DNA from: Rhizobium sp. NLR16a | Lineage (GTDB): Bacteria > Pseudomonadota > Alphaproteobacteria > Rhizobiales > Rhizobiaceae | Direction of reading: 5' to 3' | DNA: 64,000 nt | Assembly: GCF_017948245.1 (NCBI RefSeq) | Contig: NZ_CP072865.1 | Location: 310,001-374,000, forward strand | Shown: piece after piece, positions 55,803 to 64,000 of the stretch | How the letters are laid out: every line of letters starts with the position of its first letter | Position numbering within the stretch: the first letter of the stretch is position 1 | Made by a program: the position numbers and the translations under genes | The notes under the pieces: generated by a model | The model's database searches: none | Told to the model about the DNA's origin: nothing | What the model saw: the letters and a program-made list of their open reading frames with translations, nothing else

Positions 55803-56548
55803 AGGGGATCGGCAAGACCCTGCTCCTGATAGGCGGGACATCGGATATCGGTCGCGCGACGGCGCTGATCTATGCCGAGGCGGGATGGGACGTGCTTCTG
55901 ACCGGACGAAAGCGCTCTGCCGTACAACGCGAGGCCGACGACATCAGCGCGCGGACCGGCGCTAATGTCCTAGTTCACGAACTCGACATCCTCGCTACAA
56001 GCCGCTTTGAAGATTTCGTGGGCGCCGTTTCGCCTCTGCCCGACACGGCGGTCTGCGTCGTTGGCGAACTGGGCGAGCAGTCTCGCGCCGAACGGGAACT
56101 TGAGCATGCCGCCATGATCATGCGGACGAACTTTGAAGGGCCAGCTTTGCTTCTTGGCCTTCTGGCGGAACGTTTTGCGGCGAGAGGATCCGGAACCATC
56201 GTCGGCATTAGTTCCGTCGCCGGCGATCGCGGACGCGCGTCCAACTATGTCTATGGCGCCGGCAAAGCCGGGCTGACCGCCTTCTTGTCCGGCCTGAGGA
56301 ACCGGCTGTCCGGGTCCGGGGTGCGCGTGCTCACCGTGAAGCCCGGTTTCGTTCGGACACGCATGACGCATGGCATGAAGCTCCCGCCGCTTCTCACCGC
56401 CGAACCTCGGGAGGTCGCGCAGAAGATCTTTACTGTCGCCGAGGGAAGCAGAGGCGGGGACGTGGTCTATGTCAGACGAATATGGCGACCGCTGATGACG
56501 GCGATCCGGTCAATCCCGGAGCCGATCTTCAAGAGGTTGCGGCTGTGA
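55799..56548 (+). CDS. DprE2-like short-chain dehydrogenase
   Basis: A 249-residue classical SDR with dinucleotide loop G-G-T-S-D-I-G at 12-18, catalytic Ser in I-S-S-V-A-G-D-R-G-R (137-146), and Y152-G-A-G-K156. S-S-V-A-G-D-R-G-R is characteristic of DprE2, which reduces the 2'-keto intermediate to decaprenyl-phospho-arabinose. Pairing with the upstream DprE1-like gene through a 4-base ATGA overlap makes the call strong. The next gene begins in the same way inside its stop (GTGA). Confidence 0.9.
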   Translation: MKGIGKTLLLIGGTSDIGRATALIYAEAGWDVLLTGRKRSAVQREADDISARTGANVLVHELDILATSRFEDFVGAVSPLPDTAVCVVGELGEQSRAERELEHAAMIMRTNFEGPALLLGLLAERFAARGSGTIVGISSVAGDRGRASNYVYGAGKAGLTAFLSGLRNRLSGSGVRVLTVKPGFVRTRMTHGMKLPPLLTAEPREVAQKIFTVAEGSRGGDVVYVRRIWRPLMTAIRSIPEPIFKRLRL

Positions 56549-58179
56549 CGGAACCAGGCAATCACGCCGCGTACGCGGCCATCGGAACGGGAGCAGGCGC
56601 CAGCAAGCGACCGGCGGCGAGGATACGGCGGCTGCGCGCGGCGGAAGGTTTGATCATCCTGACAGCATTGGTCTCTGCGGCCATGCTTGCCTTGCCGGGA
56701 AGGACCATCAACGCCGCCTTTATCAATGACGTGCTGGTCTTTATCGACGGTGCGCACCGCATCACATTCGGTCAGGTGCCGAACCGCGATTTCCACACGG
56801 CGCTCGGGCCACTCGTCTTTTATCTTCCGGCGGCTGGATACCAACTGACGGGGAATTTCGGCGCTGCGATACCGGTTGGAATGGCTATCGTTGTCGTCGC
56901 CTTCATCCCCGCAATGATCCGCATTCTTGTGTCTCGCCTCAACCCGTCATTGGCGGCCGCGCTCGGCATATTCCTCATTCTCATCCTCGCGGCGCCTATC
57001 AATCTCGGCAGTTCCATCTGGTATCCTTCGTTCGCGATGTTCTATAATCGCATCGGTTGGGTCGCGCTCGGCTTGCTGCTGGTGATGTATCTGACGCCGC
57101 AGCCCGCGCGCGGGCGCAACGATGCCGCCGATGCTCTTGCCGCTGTCTTTCTTCTGCTCGTCTCATTCTACATCAAGGCGACTTACGGGCTCGCCGGAAC
57201 CGCCTTTCTCCTTGTCATCCTGTTGGATCGGCAGCAGCGCCGCTGGGTCGTGACTGCCCTGCTGCTGACGGGGCTGGCCATGATCGCCATCGAGTTCTTC
57301 TGGCGCGGAACCATTCAGCATATAGAGGATCTGCGGGCGGCGGCGCGTGTCAGCGGCGGCCATGACGTCGCCAGCATCCTGAAGAACCTGCGTGAGAACC
57401 TTTCCGACCTCATCGTGTTTGCGGCCTTCGCCTTGGTCGCCATCTGGCAAACCGGCAGCTTCCGCGATTTTCTCTTCTCCGGGTTCTGCATAGGCGCCGG
57501 CCTGGCGATCATCAATCAGAACGCCCACAGCTGGGGCATTATCACGCTCTACTGCGGCGCAGTCGCTCTGGTGCAGAAAGCCGCCTGGCCTCAGCAAGGC
57601 GATGACGGGAGAAGGACAGGAGGCTTGGCTCTTCCTGCCGGGGCTCTTCCGCTGCTCGCGGCCTTATTCCTGTCGCCGCCGATCGTACATCACGCCGCTG
57701 CCCTCATTCTGCATACATCGCTTGCGGCTGAGAAAGCTGGTCAATCGCTCGGGCTGCCACGTTTTGACGATGTTCGGGAAATCGATCCGCCTGGCGGCGA
57801 ACCTGACTTCATAAGGCGCTATCTCGACGACATCGTAACCGGGGGGGCGCTGCTGCAGGCGTTGCCCGTACTACCCGAACGCGTTTTTGTGCTTGATTTC
57901 GTCAATCCATTTTCAGCCGGCCTCGGAATTCGCCCGCCTACCGGTGACTCCGCCTGGTTTCACTGGAACCGCAATATCAACGAGAAGGCCTACATCCCAC
58001 CGGAAGTGCTCTTTGCGGATGTAAAGATCGTCATGGTGCCTAAAACCGGTATCAACAGCCTGCCCTTGCAGGAGCTGTACGGCCCATTTCTTTCGGCTCG
58101 GTTCGAGGTCGTTCAGAAGACATCGGAGTGGACGGTCTACCAGTGGCGTCAGGCGAAGGTGCAAAGCGAGGTGAAGTGA
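56545..58179 (+). CDS. Polytopic membrane protein, candidate GT-C-type glycosyltransferase (paralogue A)
   Basis: 544 residues, about ten to twelve helices. I place the start at GTG 56545, overlapping the DprE2 stop as GTGA with AGAGG upstream; the open frame from 56482 would overlap 67 bases. After helix 1 (about 35-51) the first outer loop holds F-I-N-D62-V-L-V-F-I-D68-G-A-H-R, then G-Q-V-P-N (76-80) and D-F-H (82-84). Acidic residues in the first periplasmic loop are typical of GT-C enzymes. A C-terminal soluble part carries V-L-D-F-V-N-P-F-S-A-G and P-P-T-G-D-S. The next gene is a clear paralogue. No family name is known to me. Transfer of a polyprenyl-phospho-pentose is inferred from context. 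Confidence 0.85.
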   Translation: MTEPGNHAAYAAIGTGAGASKRPAARIRRLRAAEGLIILTALVSAAMLALPGRTINAAFINDVLVFIDGAHRITFGQVPNRDFHTALGPLVFYLPAAGYQLTGNFGAAIPVGMAIVVVAFIPAMIRILVSRLNPSLAAALGIFLILILAAPINLGSSIWYPSFAMFYNRIGWVALGLLLVMYLTPQPARGRNDAADALAAVFLLLVSFYIKATYGLAGTAFLLVILLDRQQRRWVVTALLLTGLAMIAIEFFWRGTIQHIEDLRAAARVSGGHDVASILKNLRENLSDLIVFAAFALVAIWQTGSFRDFLFSGFCIGAGLAIINQNAHSWGIITLYCGAVALVQKAAWPQQGDDGRRTGGLALPAGALPLLAALFLSPPIVHHAAALILHTSLAAEKAGQSLGLPRFDDVREIDPPGGEPDFIRRYLDDIVTGGALLQALPVLPERVFVLDFVNPFSAGLGIRPPTGDSAWFHWNRNINEKAYIPPEVLFADVKIVMVPKTGINSLPLQELYGPFLSARFEVVQKTSEWTVYQWRQAKVQSEVK

Positions 58180-59744
58180 CTGTGCAAGCGGGAGACGGCG
58201 CATCGCGCCCGGCGTCACGGTTGAGTTGGTCGCAGGCTGTCATCTTCGGCACGGGTTTCGTTCTCGCCTGCCTTCTCGCTCTGCCCGGCCAAACGGCGAC
58301 GACCAAGTACGTCAACGACCTCTTCGTTTTCCTGGATGGTGCTCATCGCATCGTACATGGCCAGGTGCCGAATGTGGATTTCCATTCGCCACTCGGGCCG
58401 CTGACATTTTACATTCCCGCCGCCGGCTATGGCTTGTCGGGCAATATGGGCGGCGCGATGCCGGCTGGAATGGCGATAGTGGTTCTCCTGCTTGCGGCTA
58501 TCGCCGCGGAAATCGTGGGCAGCCGGATGCATATGGCGTTCGGACTGCCGCTTGCGATCTTCCTGCTCTTGATAGCTGCGGTTCCCGCAAATCCGGGCGA
58601 GCGGATAGGGGAGCTGACCTTTGCCATGTTCTACAACCGGATTGGATGGGCGTCGCTGGGCTTACTGCTGGTGATGTATTTGCCTCGCTTGCCGGCCTCC
58701 GGGAGTAGCAAGGCCGTCGACGCCGCATGCGCCAGTCTCCTTGTGTTGCTGATGCTCTACACCAAGATCACCTATGGCGTCGTAGGGCTTGGCTTCCTTT
58801 TGTTCATGCTTTTCGATCGTCGCCAGATCGGTTGGGTGAGGTTGGCGCTCGGGATGATCGCTTTCAGCGTTATCGCGACTGAAATCATCTGGGGCGGCGG
58901 GTTCAACTACCTTGCTGACCTTGGCCTTTCAGCAAAAAACAGCGGCGGCGTTCTCACGTTGACCGCCCTCGGTCACTTGGTACGGAACAATCACGCCGAC
59001 CTTCTTGTCTATCTGACGGTCGTGCTCGTCGTTCTCAACCTGACGCCGAGTTATCGGCATTTGCTCTTCGTTGCCTTCTGCGGCACAACCGGAATCCTCT
59101 TGATCGGGCAGAATTTCCAGACCGTCGGGATTCTGACGTTGGGTGCGGGCGCCGCCGTCATTACGGAAAGCCTCTTTCGCGCCAAGCTGCTCTCCCGATA
59201 CGGGAAGGCGCGGTTCGCCCTGCCATTACTCCTAGGGTTCCTGTTGTTGCCCTCCGCCGTCTGCAACGCTGCATCGCTCGCAATTCATGCCTATTATGCT
59301 GCCGGCGGCCGAGGCAAACCGATCCCGCTGCCGGCGTTTTCTGAGATCGGGCTCGTTGAGATGTGGAGCGCCGGCCAATACGAATACTTCGAGAGATACA
59401 ACAGGACATTGGCTGACGCTTCGGCTGCCCTGTCGCAACTGATGTCTGCTGACGAGCGCGTCGCGGTTCTCGATTTCGTCAATCCCTTCTCCGCCGGCAT
59501 GGGGCTGACACCGCCGGTGGGCGACAGCGTGTGGTATCATTGGGGGCGAACTCTTGGACCGGATGATCATCCGGCCGCGGAAGAGATGTTCGCCGACGTT
59601 GACCTTATCCTCGATCCGAAATGGCCGATCGAAATCTGGACGGGTAACGGCCTGCGCGACCTTTATGCCCACTATATCGCCCGCCACTATGTGCTGGTGC
59701 GGGAGACGGCCGATTGGCGCATTTATCGGAGAAAGGCTTTCTGA
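58176..59744 (+). CDS. Polytopic membrane protein, candidate GT-C-type glycosyltransferase (paralogue B)
   Basis: 522 residues, same architecture as the preceding gene. The start at GTG 58176 overlaps its stop as GTGA, with AGCGAGG upstream. Matching motifs are Y-V-N-D48-L-F-V-F-L-D54-G-A-H-R, G-Q-V-P-N (62-66), D-F-H (68-70), F-A-M-F-Y-N-R-I-G-W, and in the C-terminal part V-L-D-F-V-N-P-F-S-A-G followed by P-P-V-G-D-S. The conserved segments are the outer-loop acids and the FVNPFSAG region; the helices diverge, which suggests distinct specificities after a tandem duplication. It is the last gene of the DprE-type operon. Confidence 0.85.
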   Translation: MTVQAGDGASRPASRLSWSQAVIFGTGFVLACLLALPGQTATTKYVNDLFVFLDGAHRIVHGQVPNVDFHSPLGPLTFYIPAAGYGLSGNMGGAMPAGMAIVVLLLAAIAAEIVGSRMHMAFGLPLAIFLLLIAAVPANPGERIGELTFAMFYNRIGWASLGLLLVMYLPRLPASGSSKAVDAACASLLVLLMLYTKITYGVVGLGFLLFMLFDRRQIGWVRLALGMIAFSVIATEIIWGGGFNYLADLGLSAKNSGGVLTLTALGHLVRNNHADLLVYLTVVLVVLNLTPSYRHLLFVAFCGTTGILLIGQNFQTVGILTLGAGAAVITESLFRAKLLSRYGKARFALPLLLGFLLLPSAVCNAASLAIHAYYAAGGRGKPIPLPAFSEIGLVEMWSAGQYEYFERYNRTLADASAALSQLMSADERVAVLDFVNPFSAGMGLTPPVGDSVWYHWGRTLGPDDHPAAEEMFADVDLILDPKWPIEIWTGNGLRDLYAHYIARHYVLVRETADWRIYRRKAF

Positions 59745-59938
59745 GTCGGTGCGGTCTGTTGTTTCAGCTCCGCGATGATTAGGCCGATGAGCATCAGCAC
59801 GAGCGCCCAGGCGTAAATGGATCCTGCCGTCAGTTGGCCCAAGCTGGGAGCCCCAGCCAGGGCAAAGGCCTAGATCGCCAGCAGCGGGAGCTCCAAACCG
59901 CCGGCCGGTCTGTAGCAGCGCGGCCCGGTCGTCGCGAC
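59723..59938 (-). pseudogene. Possible remnant of a membrane-protein gene
   Basis: On the minus strand one frame reads L-E-L-P-L-L-A-I, a TAG, then A-F-A-L-A-G-A-P-S-L-G-Q-L-T-A-G-S-I-Y-A-W-A and a hydrophobic stretch L-V-L-M-L-I-G-L-I-I-A-E-L-K, ending at 59723. It looks like the C-terminal helices of an inner-membrane protein broken by one stop. There is no start or ribosome site, and its upstream part would have been replaced by the methyltransferase gene. Random translation of GC-rich DNA is the alternative. Confidence 0.3.
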
Positions 59939-60982
59939 TTACGACAGCCTCCTGATGGTGGCGTAAATAATGTTGCGATTGGCCCCGAACCAGACTGTCT
60001 TTTCAACCGTATTTTCCGCCGCACCGGCATTGGCTATACGCCACATGTCGGCATTGGATCGCTGGAGGAGCTCCCAGTTCATGTAGGATTCCATGTATCC
60101 GTCATCCGCCATCTCATCGGAGAAGTTGGCAAATAGAAAGACGCCGCCCGGTTTCAGCATTTCCATGCAAATCTGCGTGAGCCGGATTGCCACTTTATCG
60201 GCAAGGTAATCGTACAGCCCTGCTGCGTAGATCAGATCGAAGGTGCCAAGCTGATGCTTTCGCGCGAGCAAGCCGCGCACGGATCCGTCGATAGGCTCTA
60301 CAGAAGTCCCATGGAATTGACTGGCGATCGAGCCAATACTTTGGGGGTCCTGATCAAGAGCAACCCAGCGTTTAAGGCGGCCTTCTGCCAATGCTTTTGA
60401 TGTCTCCGCCTCCCGGAGGTGGCCGGCGGCGATGGCCAGCACCTCGGTATCCGAACCCGTTCGCGCAGCGGTGTCATCGACGTAGCGGGTCAGGATGTCG
60501 CGACGTTCCCTGACCGCTACCGGGCCGGGCGCGTTGATCGTGTATTCAAAGATATCCAGCCCGAGAAGGGTGGATCTGGCCACTTGTTCGGCCACCGCCG
60601 GATGGCCATAAATAAAGTCGATAAGACCGGCATCACCGGAATAGCCGCGAGGTTTTTCAAAGGACCAACGAGTGAACGGGCACTGCTGCAGGATCTTTGC
60701 CGAGGGATGGGCCTGAATAAATGGGATGAGCTTCTGCCATACAGCAGCACCGAATTTTTGACGGACGTCATGAAGCTGACCAATTAACCACTTGACTGCG
60801 CCAGGCAGGTCTTTCCCGGCACCGAACCGCTGCATTGCAATGTTGATGACAATCGCAAACTCAGCTTCTGCAGTTCGCAGCAGGTCCTTTTCATTATCGT
60901 GGTGAGGTGAGGGGAACTGATTGCTAACGGACTGCGGTGTAATCAAGCTTTGGCCATCAAGGGAAAAGAGGGGCTGAGCCAC
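59939..60982 (-). CDS. SAM-methyltransferase-fold protein, PhcB-like candidate
   Basis: 347 residues. An N-terminal helical region (about 30-160) contains C-P-F-T-R-W-S-F-E-K-P-R-G-Y-S-G-D at 101-117. A Rossmann-type methyltransferase domain follows (about 175-345) with L-A-I-A-A-G-H-L-R near 182-190 in the SAM loop, acidic D210-Q-D-P-Q-S-I, F-D-L-I-Y-A-A-G-L-Y-D-Y and L-K-P-G-G-V-F-L-F-A-N-F. The SAM loop lacks the usual GxGxG. The Y/P-R-G-Y-x-G-D segment resembles proteins annotated as 3-hydroxypalmitate methyl-ester synthases (PhcB-type), a quorum-signal enzyme in Ralstonia; this is a recollection of family layout and not proven here. It is divergent from a GGDEF-EAL gene. Confidence 0.75.
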   Translation of the reverse strand: MAQPLFSLDGQSLITPQSVSNQFPSPHHDNEKDLLRTAEAEFAIVINIAMQRFGAGKDLPGAVKWLIGQLHDVRQKFGAAVWQKLIPFIQAHPSAKILQQCPFTRWSFEKPRGYSGDAGLIDFIYGHPAVAEQVARSTLLGLDIFEYTINAPGPVAVRERRDILTRYVDDTAARTGSDTEVLAIAAGHLREAETSKALAEGRLKRWVALDQDPQSIGSIASQFHGTSVEPIDGSVRGLLARKHQLGTFDLIYAAGLYDYLADKVAIRLTQICMEMLKPGGVFLFANFSDEMADDGYMESYMNWELLQRSNADMWRIANAGAAENTVEKTVWFGANRNIIYATIRRLS

Positions 60983-61239
60983 GGAAACCTCATTGGGGAT
61001 AAAGATCTAAACATTGAATAAAATCTTCATCATTCTTTTAAGGTCAAGCGTCAAGGTTGGAACGCGGCCTCAGCGCACGCTTTAATTTTAGAAAATATTA
61101 GTGAACCCGACAGATACTCTGCCCGCTTGTGGCTCGGGGGAGCCTTATCGGTTGATGTGGAGTCTGCGCAGGGCTATCCAGCATCAGCCAGCAGTCTGCG
61201 TAGGGCAACTGTGGCAATATGTTGGGTGGCAGGGGCATG

Positions 61240-63213
61240 ATGCACGTGTTAGCCGAGACCGCAGTCGCCACAATAAGGCCGATGCTGTCGCCAGAACAGT
61301 TGCGCCGTCTTTATAAGCAGAAGAGCGAGAGCGGCCGAAAGACCGCTACGCGCAACGGCCTCTGGATAGCGGTGGCCGCTTACCTTGCATACTCTTTCAC
61401 CGATTATCTCTTTATTGGCGACGTGGTCCGGTACACGATCGCCGGTCGATTGGCGGTTGGCGCCGGTGCGCTGTGCGTGTTGGAACTCTTGCTCTACTGC
61501 AAGGCAAAAGCCGATACGGTCGATATGGCTGCGGCGGTGTCCGTGCTGGCAGCTTATCTTGTCTGGCTTCTCACCGCTCAGATGACCACGGTCACGGACG
61601 CCTTTTCATACTATATGGTTTTTGGCTCGATCTTTATGATGAGCGTCAACCTGTTCTTCAGTTTCCGGTTTCCGCTAGCTCTTGCGGCCTCCGTAACGAA
61701 CATGCTCATCTTCATCGGCGCCCTCTGTTTGTTCGCGCCGATGCTGCTTCTTCATAAGCTGATCCTCGGTGCGTTCTGCATTTCTTGCTTTATTTTTACC
61801 TCTTACGTGAACCTTCAACTCAACAGAGAGCGCTATAAAGTCTTCCTGAATGCTCTTGAAGCGAGTTTGCAGCAAGCTGCTGCCGACGAAAGAGGTAGGG
61901 CCCTTTTGCATCTCTCGAACACCGACTCGTTGACCGGGCTGGAAAATCGCCGGGCGATTGATCAACGTCTGCGTGACTACTGGCAACGCTGGCAGGACCA
62001 TAGGGCGCCCTTTGCCGTCCTGCTTATCGATGTCGATTATTTCAAACACTATAACGACTGCTACGGCCATCAAGAAGGTGACCGGTGCCTTGTCGCTGTC
62101 TCGCAGCTTCTCCAAAGCGTGGCCTCGTCCTGGGGCTCGATTATCGGGCGATACGGAGGTGAGGAATTCATCGTCATCACGCCAATGCCGAATTCGCAAA
62201 GAGCGACCGACCTGGCAGAAGCAATTTGTGCTGACGTCCGAGCGTTGGCCTGGCCACACGAGCACAGGCGGGACGGGACCGCCGTAATCACCGTGAGTGT
62301 CGGCGTGTCCTATACGCGGGATGAGACCAAACAGGTCGACAAGGTCGTCCATGAAGCCGATCGCGCGCTTTATGCCGCCAAGGCAACGGGTCGCAACACC
62401 CTCGTGGTCTTCGATCCCGAAGACCCGCAGAGTAGCGATGACAGCGAGGATATAGCCGCGACGTTGAAAATTGCGATTGAACACGGGCTTGTCTCACTCG
62501 TCTATCAGCCGATCCGCAACATTCAGACAGGCAAGACGGACGGCGTTGAAGCTTTGATGCGTTTGAGGATGTTGGACGGGACGCAGATACCACCTGCTAT
62601 GTTTATTCCAGTTGCGGAAAGGACAGGTTCGATTGTTGAACTCGGCCGGTGGGCAATCCGCACTGTTTGCCGAGACCTGTTGGCAACCGGCTTGGTGCAA
62701 GTTGCCAGCGTCAACGTTTCGCCGATTGAACTTAAACTGCCAGGTTTCGCCAGCTATGTCGCTGCGACGCTCGCAGAATTCGGCGTGACGGGTGCTCGGC
62801 TTGCTTTCGAAATTACAGAAGGCGTTGAGCTGGAAATCGACCAGACCGTGGTTCGTTGCATCAGCGACCTGAGAAAGCTAGGCGCTCAAGTCTGGCTGGA
62901 CGACTTCGGCACAGGGTTTGCCGGGCTCTCGTGGCTTCGCCTCATAGAATTCGACACAGTCAAGATCGATCGATCCTTCCTCCATGATTGCAACACGGAA
63001 AAAGGGAAGCGGATGTTGCTTGACATCATCAGCCTGCTGCGCAATCGCGGCGTAAGGATACTCATTGAAGGCGTTGAGACCATTGAACATCAGCGGCTGA
63101 TGCAGCAGTACGGAATCAACCAGATCCAAGGATATTACATCGGACGGCCCGCGTCGGCAGCTCAGCTTGAATCTGACAACGTGCTGCCGTTCGGCCTGGT
63201 CAGGAAGGTTTGA
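61240..63213 (+). CDS. Membrane-bound GGDEF-EAL cyclic-di-GMP protein
   Basis: About 657 residues: five to six N-terminal helices (about 38-190) forming a membrane sensory domain, a short coiled coil, and a GGDEF domain (about 215-385) with G-R-Y-G-G-E-E-F near 302-309. An EAL domain (about 400-650) follows with G-V-E-A-L-M-R, E-I-T-E-G-V-E-L, D-D-F-G-T-G-F-A-G-L and K-I-D-R-S-F. The GGDEF form is GGEEF, still active in many cyclases. No RxxD inhibition site precedes it. ATG 61240 has AGGGG at good spacing; ATGs at 61237 and 61219 are alternatives. It is divergent from the PhcB-like gene across about 250 bases in which I see no other gene. Confidence 0.9.
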   Translation: MHVLAETAVATIRPMLSPEQLRRLYKQKSESGRKTATRNGLWIAVAAYLAYSFTDYLFIGDVVRYTIAGRLAVGAGALCVLELLLYCKAKADTVDMAAAVSVLAAYLVWLLTAQMTTVTDAFSYYMVFGSIFMMSVNLFFSFRFPLALAASVTNMLIFIGALCLFAPMLLLHKLILGAFCISCFIFTSYVNLQLNRERYKVFLNALEASLQQAAADERGRALLHLSNTDSLTGLENRRAIDQRLRDYWQRWQDHRAPFAVLLIDVDYFKHYNDCYGHQEGDRCLVAVSQLLQSVASSWGSIIGRYGGEEFIVITPMPNSQRATDLAEAICADVRALAWPHEHRRDGTAVITVSVGVSYTRDETKQVDKVVHEADRALYAAKATGRNTLVVFDPEDPQSSDDSEDIAATLKIAIEHGLVSLVYQPIRNIQTGKTDGVEALMRLRMLDGTQIPPAMFIPVAERTGSIVELGRWAIRTVCRDLLATGLVQVASVNVSPIELKLPGFASYVAATLAEFGVTGARLAFEITEGVELEIDQTVVRCISDLRKLGAQVWLDDFGTGFAGLSWLRLIEFDTVKIDRSFLHDCNTEKGKRMLLDIISLLRNRGVRILIEGVETIEHQRLMQQYGINQIQGYYIGRPASAAQLESDNVLPFGLVRKV

Positions 63214-63325
63214 TTCCGAATGTCTATTTCGGAATAGGCCATATGTTATGTTGGTCACGGCGGCAGACGCCCGTGGGCGGATGGAGGGCTGCACGGCACT
63301 CCCCTCGCTTTGAGATGCGCTCGAC

Positions 63326-64000
63326 CTAGAAAATCTCCAGCACCGGACTTTCCACCACCTTCCCCGTCACCACATCCGCAATCCCCCGGTCCGTTAGGTG
63401 CGGACCCGCATTGCAGGCGAGTGTTGCGCCGAAACAGGCCTTGAAGACGCGGTAGGGTGGCTTCCAGTCGACGATTTTGTCCATGGCCTTGCGGATTTCG
63501 GCAAAGGCTGAGGCGGTGTCCTTCAGTGAGGCGTCGGTGACGAGGCCGGAGAGCGGGAGCGGCAGGATCGACTGGATTACGCCGTCCTTGGCGACTGCCA
63601 TGCCGCCGCCGGCTGCTATGACGGCGTTGGCGGCGAGCGCCATGTCGGCCGCATTGCCGCCGAAGACGGTGAGGTTGTGGCTATCATGCGAAACGGTGGT
63701 GCAGAAGGCGCCGCGCCATTCGCCCCAGCCGGTGAGAAAGCCGATGCGCGGGGTGCCTCCGGCCTTTCCGTGGCGATGGGCGACGGCGATCATGGCGCTG
63801 CCGGCCGGCGGCACGACGAAGCCGTCTTGGACTTCCGTTTCGGCTTCGCCCCATTGCGTGAAGCGCGGACGGTCGATGGTAGCGATGCGGACGCGCGCGC
63901 CCTTCGCAGGGACGCGGAAATCATTCTCCGTCAGCGGCGGTAGCTTGATGGAGTTGACGAGCGGCGCCGTATCGAACGGCTGAACGGCCGCCTCCATGCT
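63326..64000 (-). CDS. ade: Adenine deaminase, C-terminal part (N-terminus beyond the window)
   Basis: 224 visible residues of a gene entering from the right edge. They match the adenine deaminase C-terminal domain: V-A-H-R-H-G near 73, T-V-S-H-D-S-H-N-L-T-V near 100-112, D-M-A-L-A-A-N-A-V, G-G-G-M-A-V and L-P-L-P-L-S-G-L. The family enzyme converts adenine to hypoxanthine with a metal centre located in the missing N-terminal amidohydrolase domain. An internal ATG at 63997 should not be taken as the start, because the frame is still open at the window edge and the family is about 560-600 residues. Confidence 0.9.
   Translation of the reverse strand, partial: SMEAAVQPFDTAPLVNSIKLPPLTENDFRVPAKGARVRIATIDRPRFTQWGEAETEVQDGFVVPPAGSAMIAVAHRHGKAGGTPRIGFLTGWGEWRGAFCTTVSHDSHNLTVFGGNAADMALAANAVIAAGGGMAVAKDGVIQSILPLPLSGLVTDASLKDTASAFAEIRKAMDKIVDWKPPYRVFKACFGATLACNAGPHLTDRGIADVVTGKVVESPVLEIF

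Overview
The window looks like a stretch of a Rhizobium chromosome (R. leguminosarum/R. etli type). Evidence: GC-rich coding sequence, a rhizobial-type sqdBDC sulfolipid operon, a B12-riboswitch-controlled cbtBA pair, an Omp25/RopB-type porin-like protein, an AraC-type pobR beside pobA, CtrA-like and alphaproteobacterial sigma-32 promoter motifs, and several rhizobial-type intergenic palindromes. There is no prophage, plasmid or CRISPR signature. All calls come from reading the sequence; no database search was possible.

Layout. 1-4.6 kb (minus strand): a YmdB-type phosphoesterase, 5-formyltetrahydrofolate cyclo-ligase, and the sulfolipid genes sqdB-sqdD-sqdC. 4.7-11.5 kb (plus): the Tol-Pal envelope operon ybgC-tolQ-tolR-tolA-[extra TolA-domain gene]-tolB-pal-cpoB. 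11.5-16.6 kb: tilS (carrying a palindromic repeat inside the reading frame), ftsH behind a sigma-32-type promoter, and glmM. 16.8-23.0 kb: an outer membrane barrel protein, serC with a leader RNA, serA, two very small genes, mnmA and tRNA-Met(CAT). 23.0-25.8 kb: a sparse accessory-looking patch with an unknown membrane protein, a tiny membrane protein and a secreted-adhesin-like cadherin/VCBS-fold protein.

25.8-32.7 kb: an aromatic catabolism module, with pobA followed by a Liv-type ABC transporter (livJHMGF) and divergent pobR. 32.8-36.4 kb: an ackA-xfp phosphoketolase bypass. 36.6-39.3 kb: a GGDEF-EAL protein, a tiny membrane protein and a histidine-phosphatase-fold protein whose RHG motif reads CHG. 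39.3-41.2 kb: a cobalamin riboswitch driving cbtB, cbtA and a third, unrecognised exported protein. 41.2-49.8 kb: a molybdopterin oxidoreductase, a DctB/DctD-type two-component system, the tctCBA tricarboxylate transporter and an M20 amidohydrolase. 49.9-52.2 kb: a DASS/SLC13 transporter and a small membrane protein.

52.4-59.7 kb is the most interesting region. It is a tightly overlapped operon encoding a HAD-UbiA fusion, a GtrA protein, a DprE1-like oxidase, a DprE2-like reductase and two tandem paralogous polytopic membrane proteins. The first four match the pieces mycobacteria use to make and flip decaprenyl-phospho-arabinose. The two paralogues are candidate GT-C-type transferases that would use such a donor, so this is a plausible undescribed pentofuranose-transfer system. 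The window ends with a PhcB-like methyltransferase candidate, a second GGDEF-EAL protein and the C-terminal part of an adenine deaminase.

Other points worth following are the compositional break at the TolA C-terminus together with the extra stand-alone TolA domain gene, the in-frame palindrome in tilS, and three exact-period 22-bp direct repeats between sqdB and ybgC.
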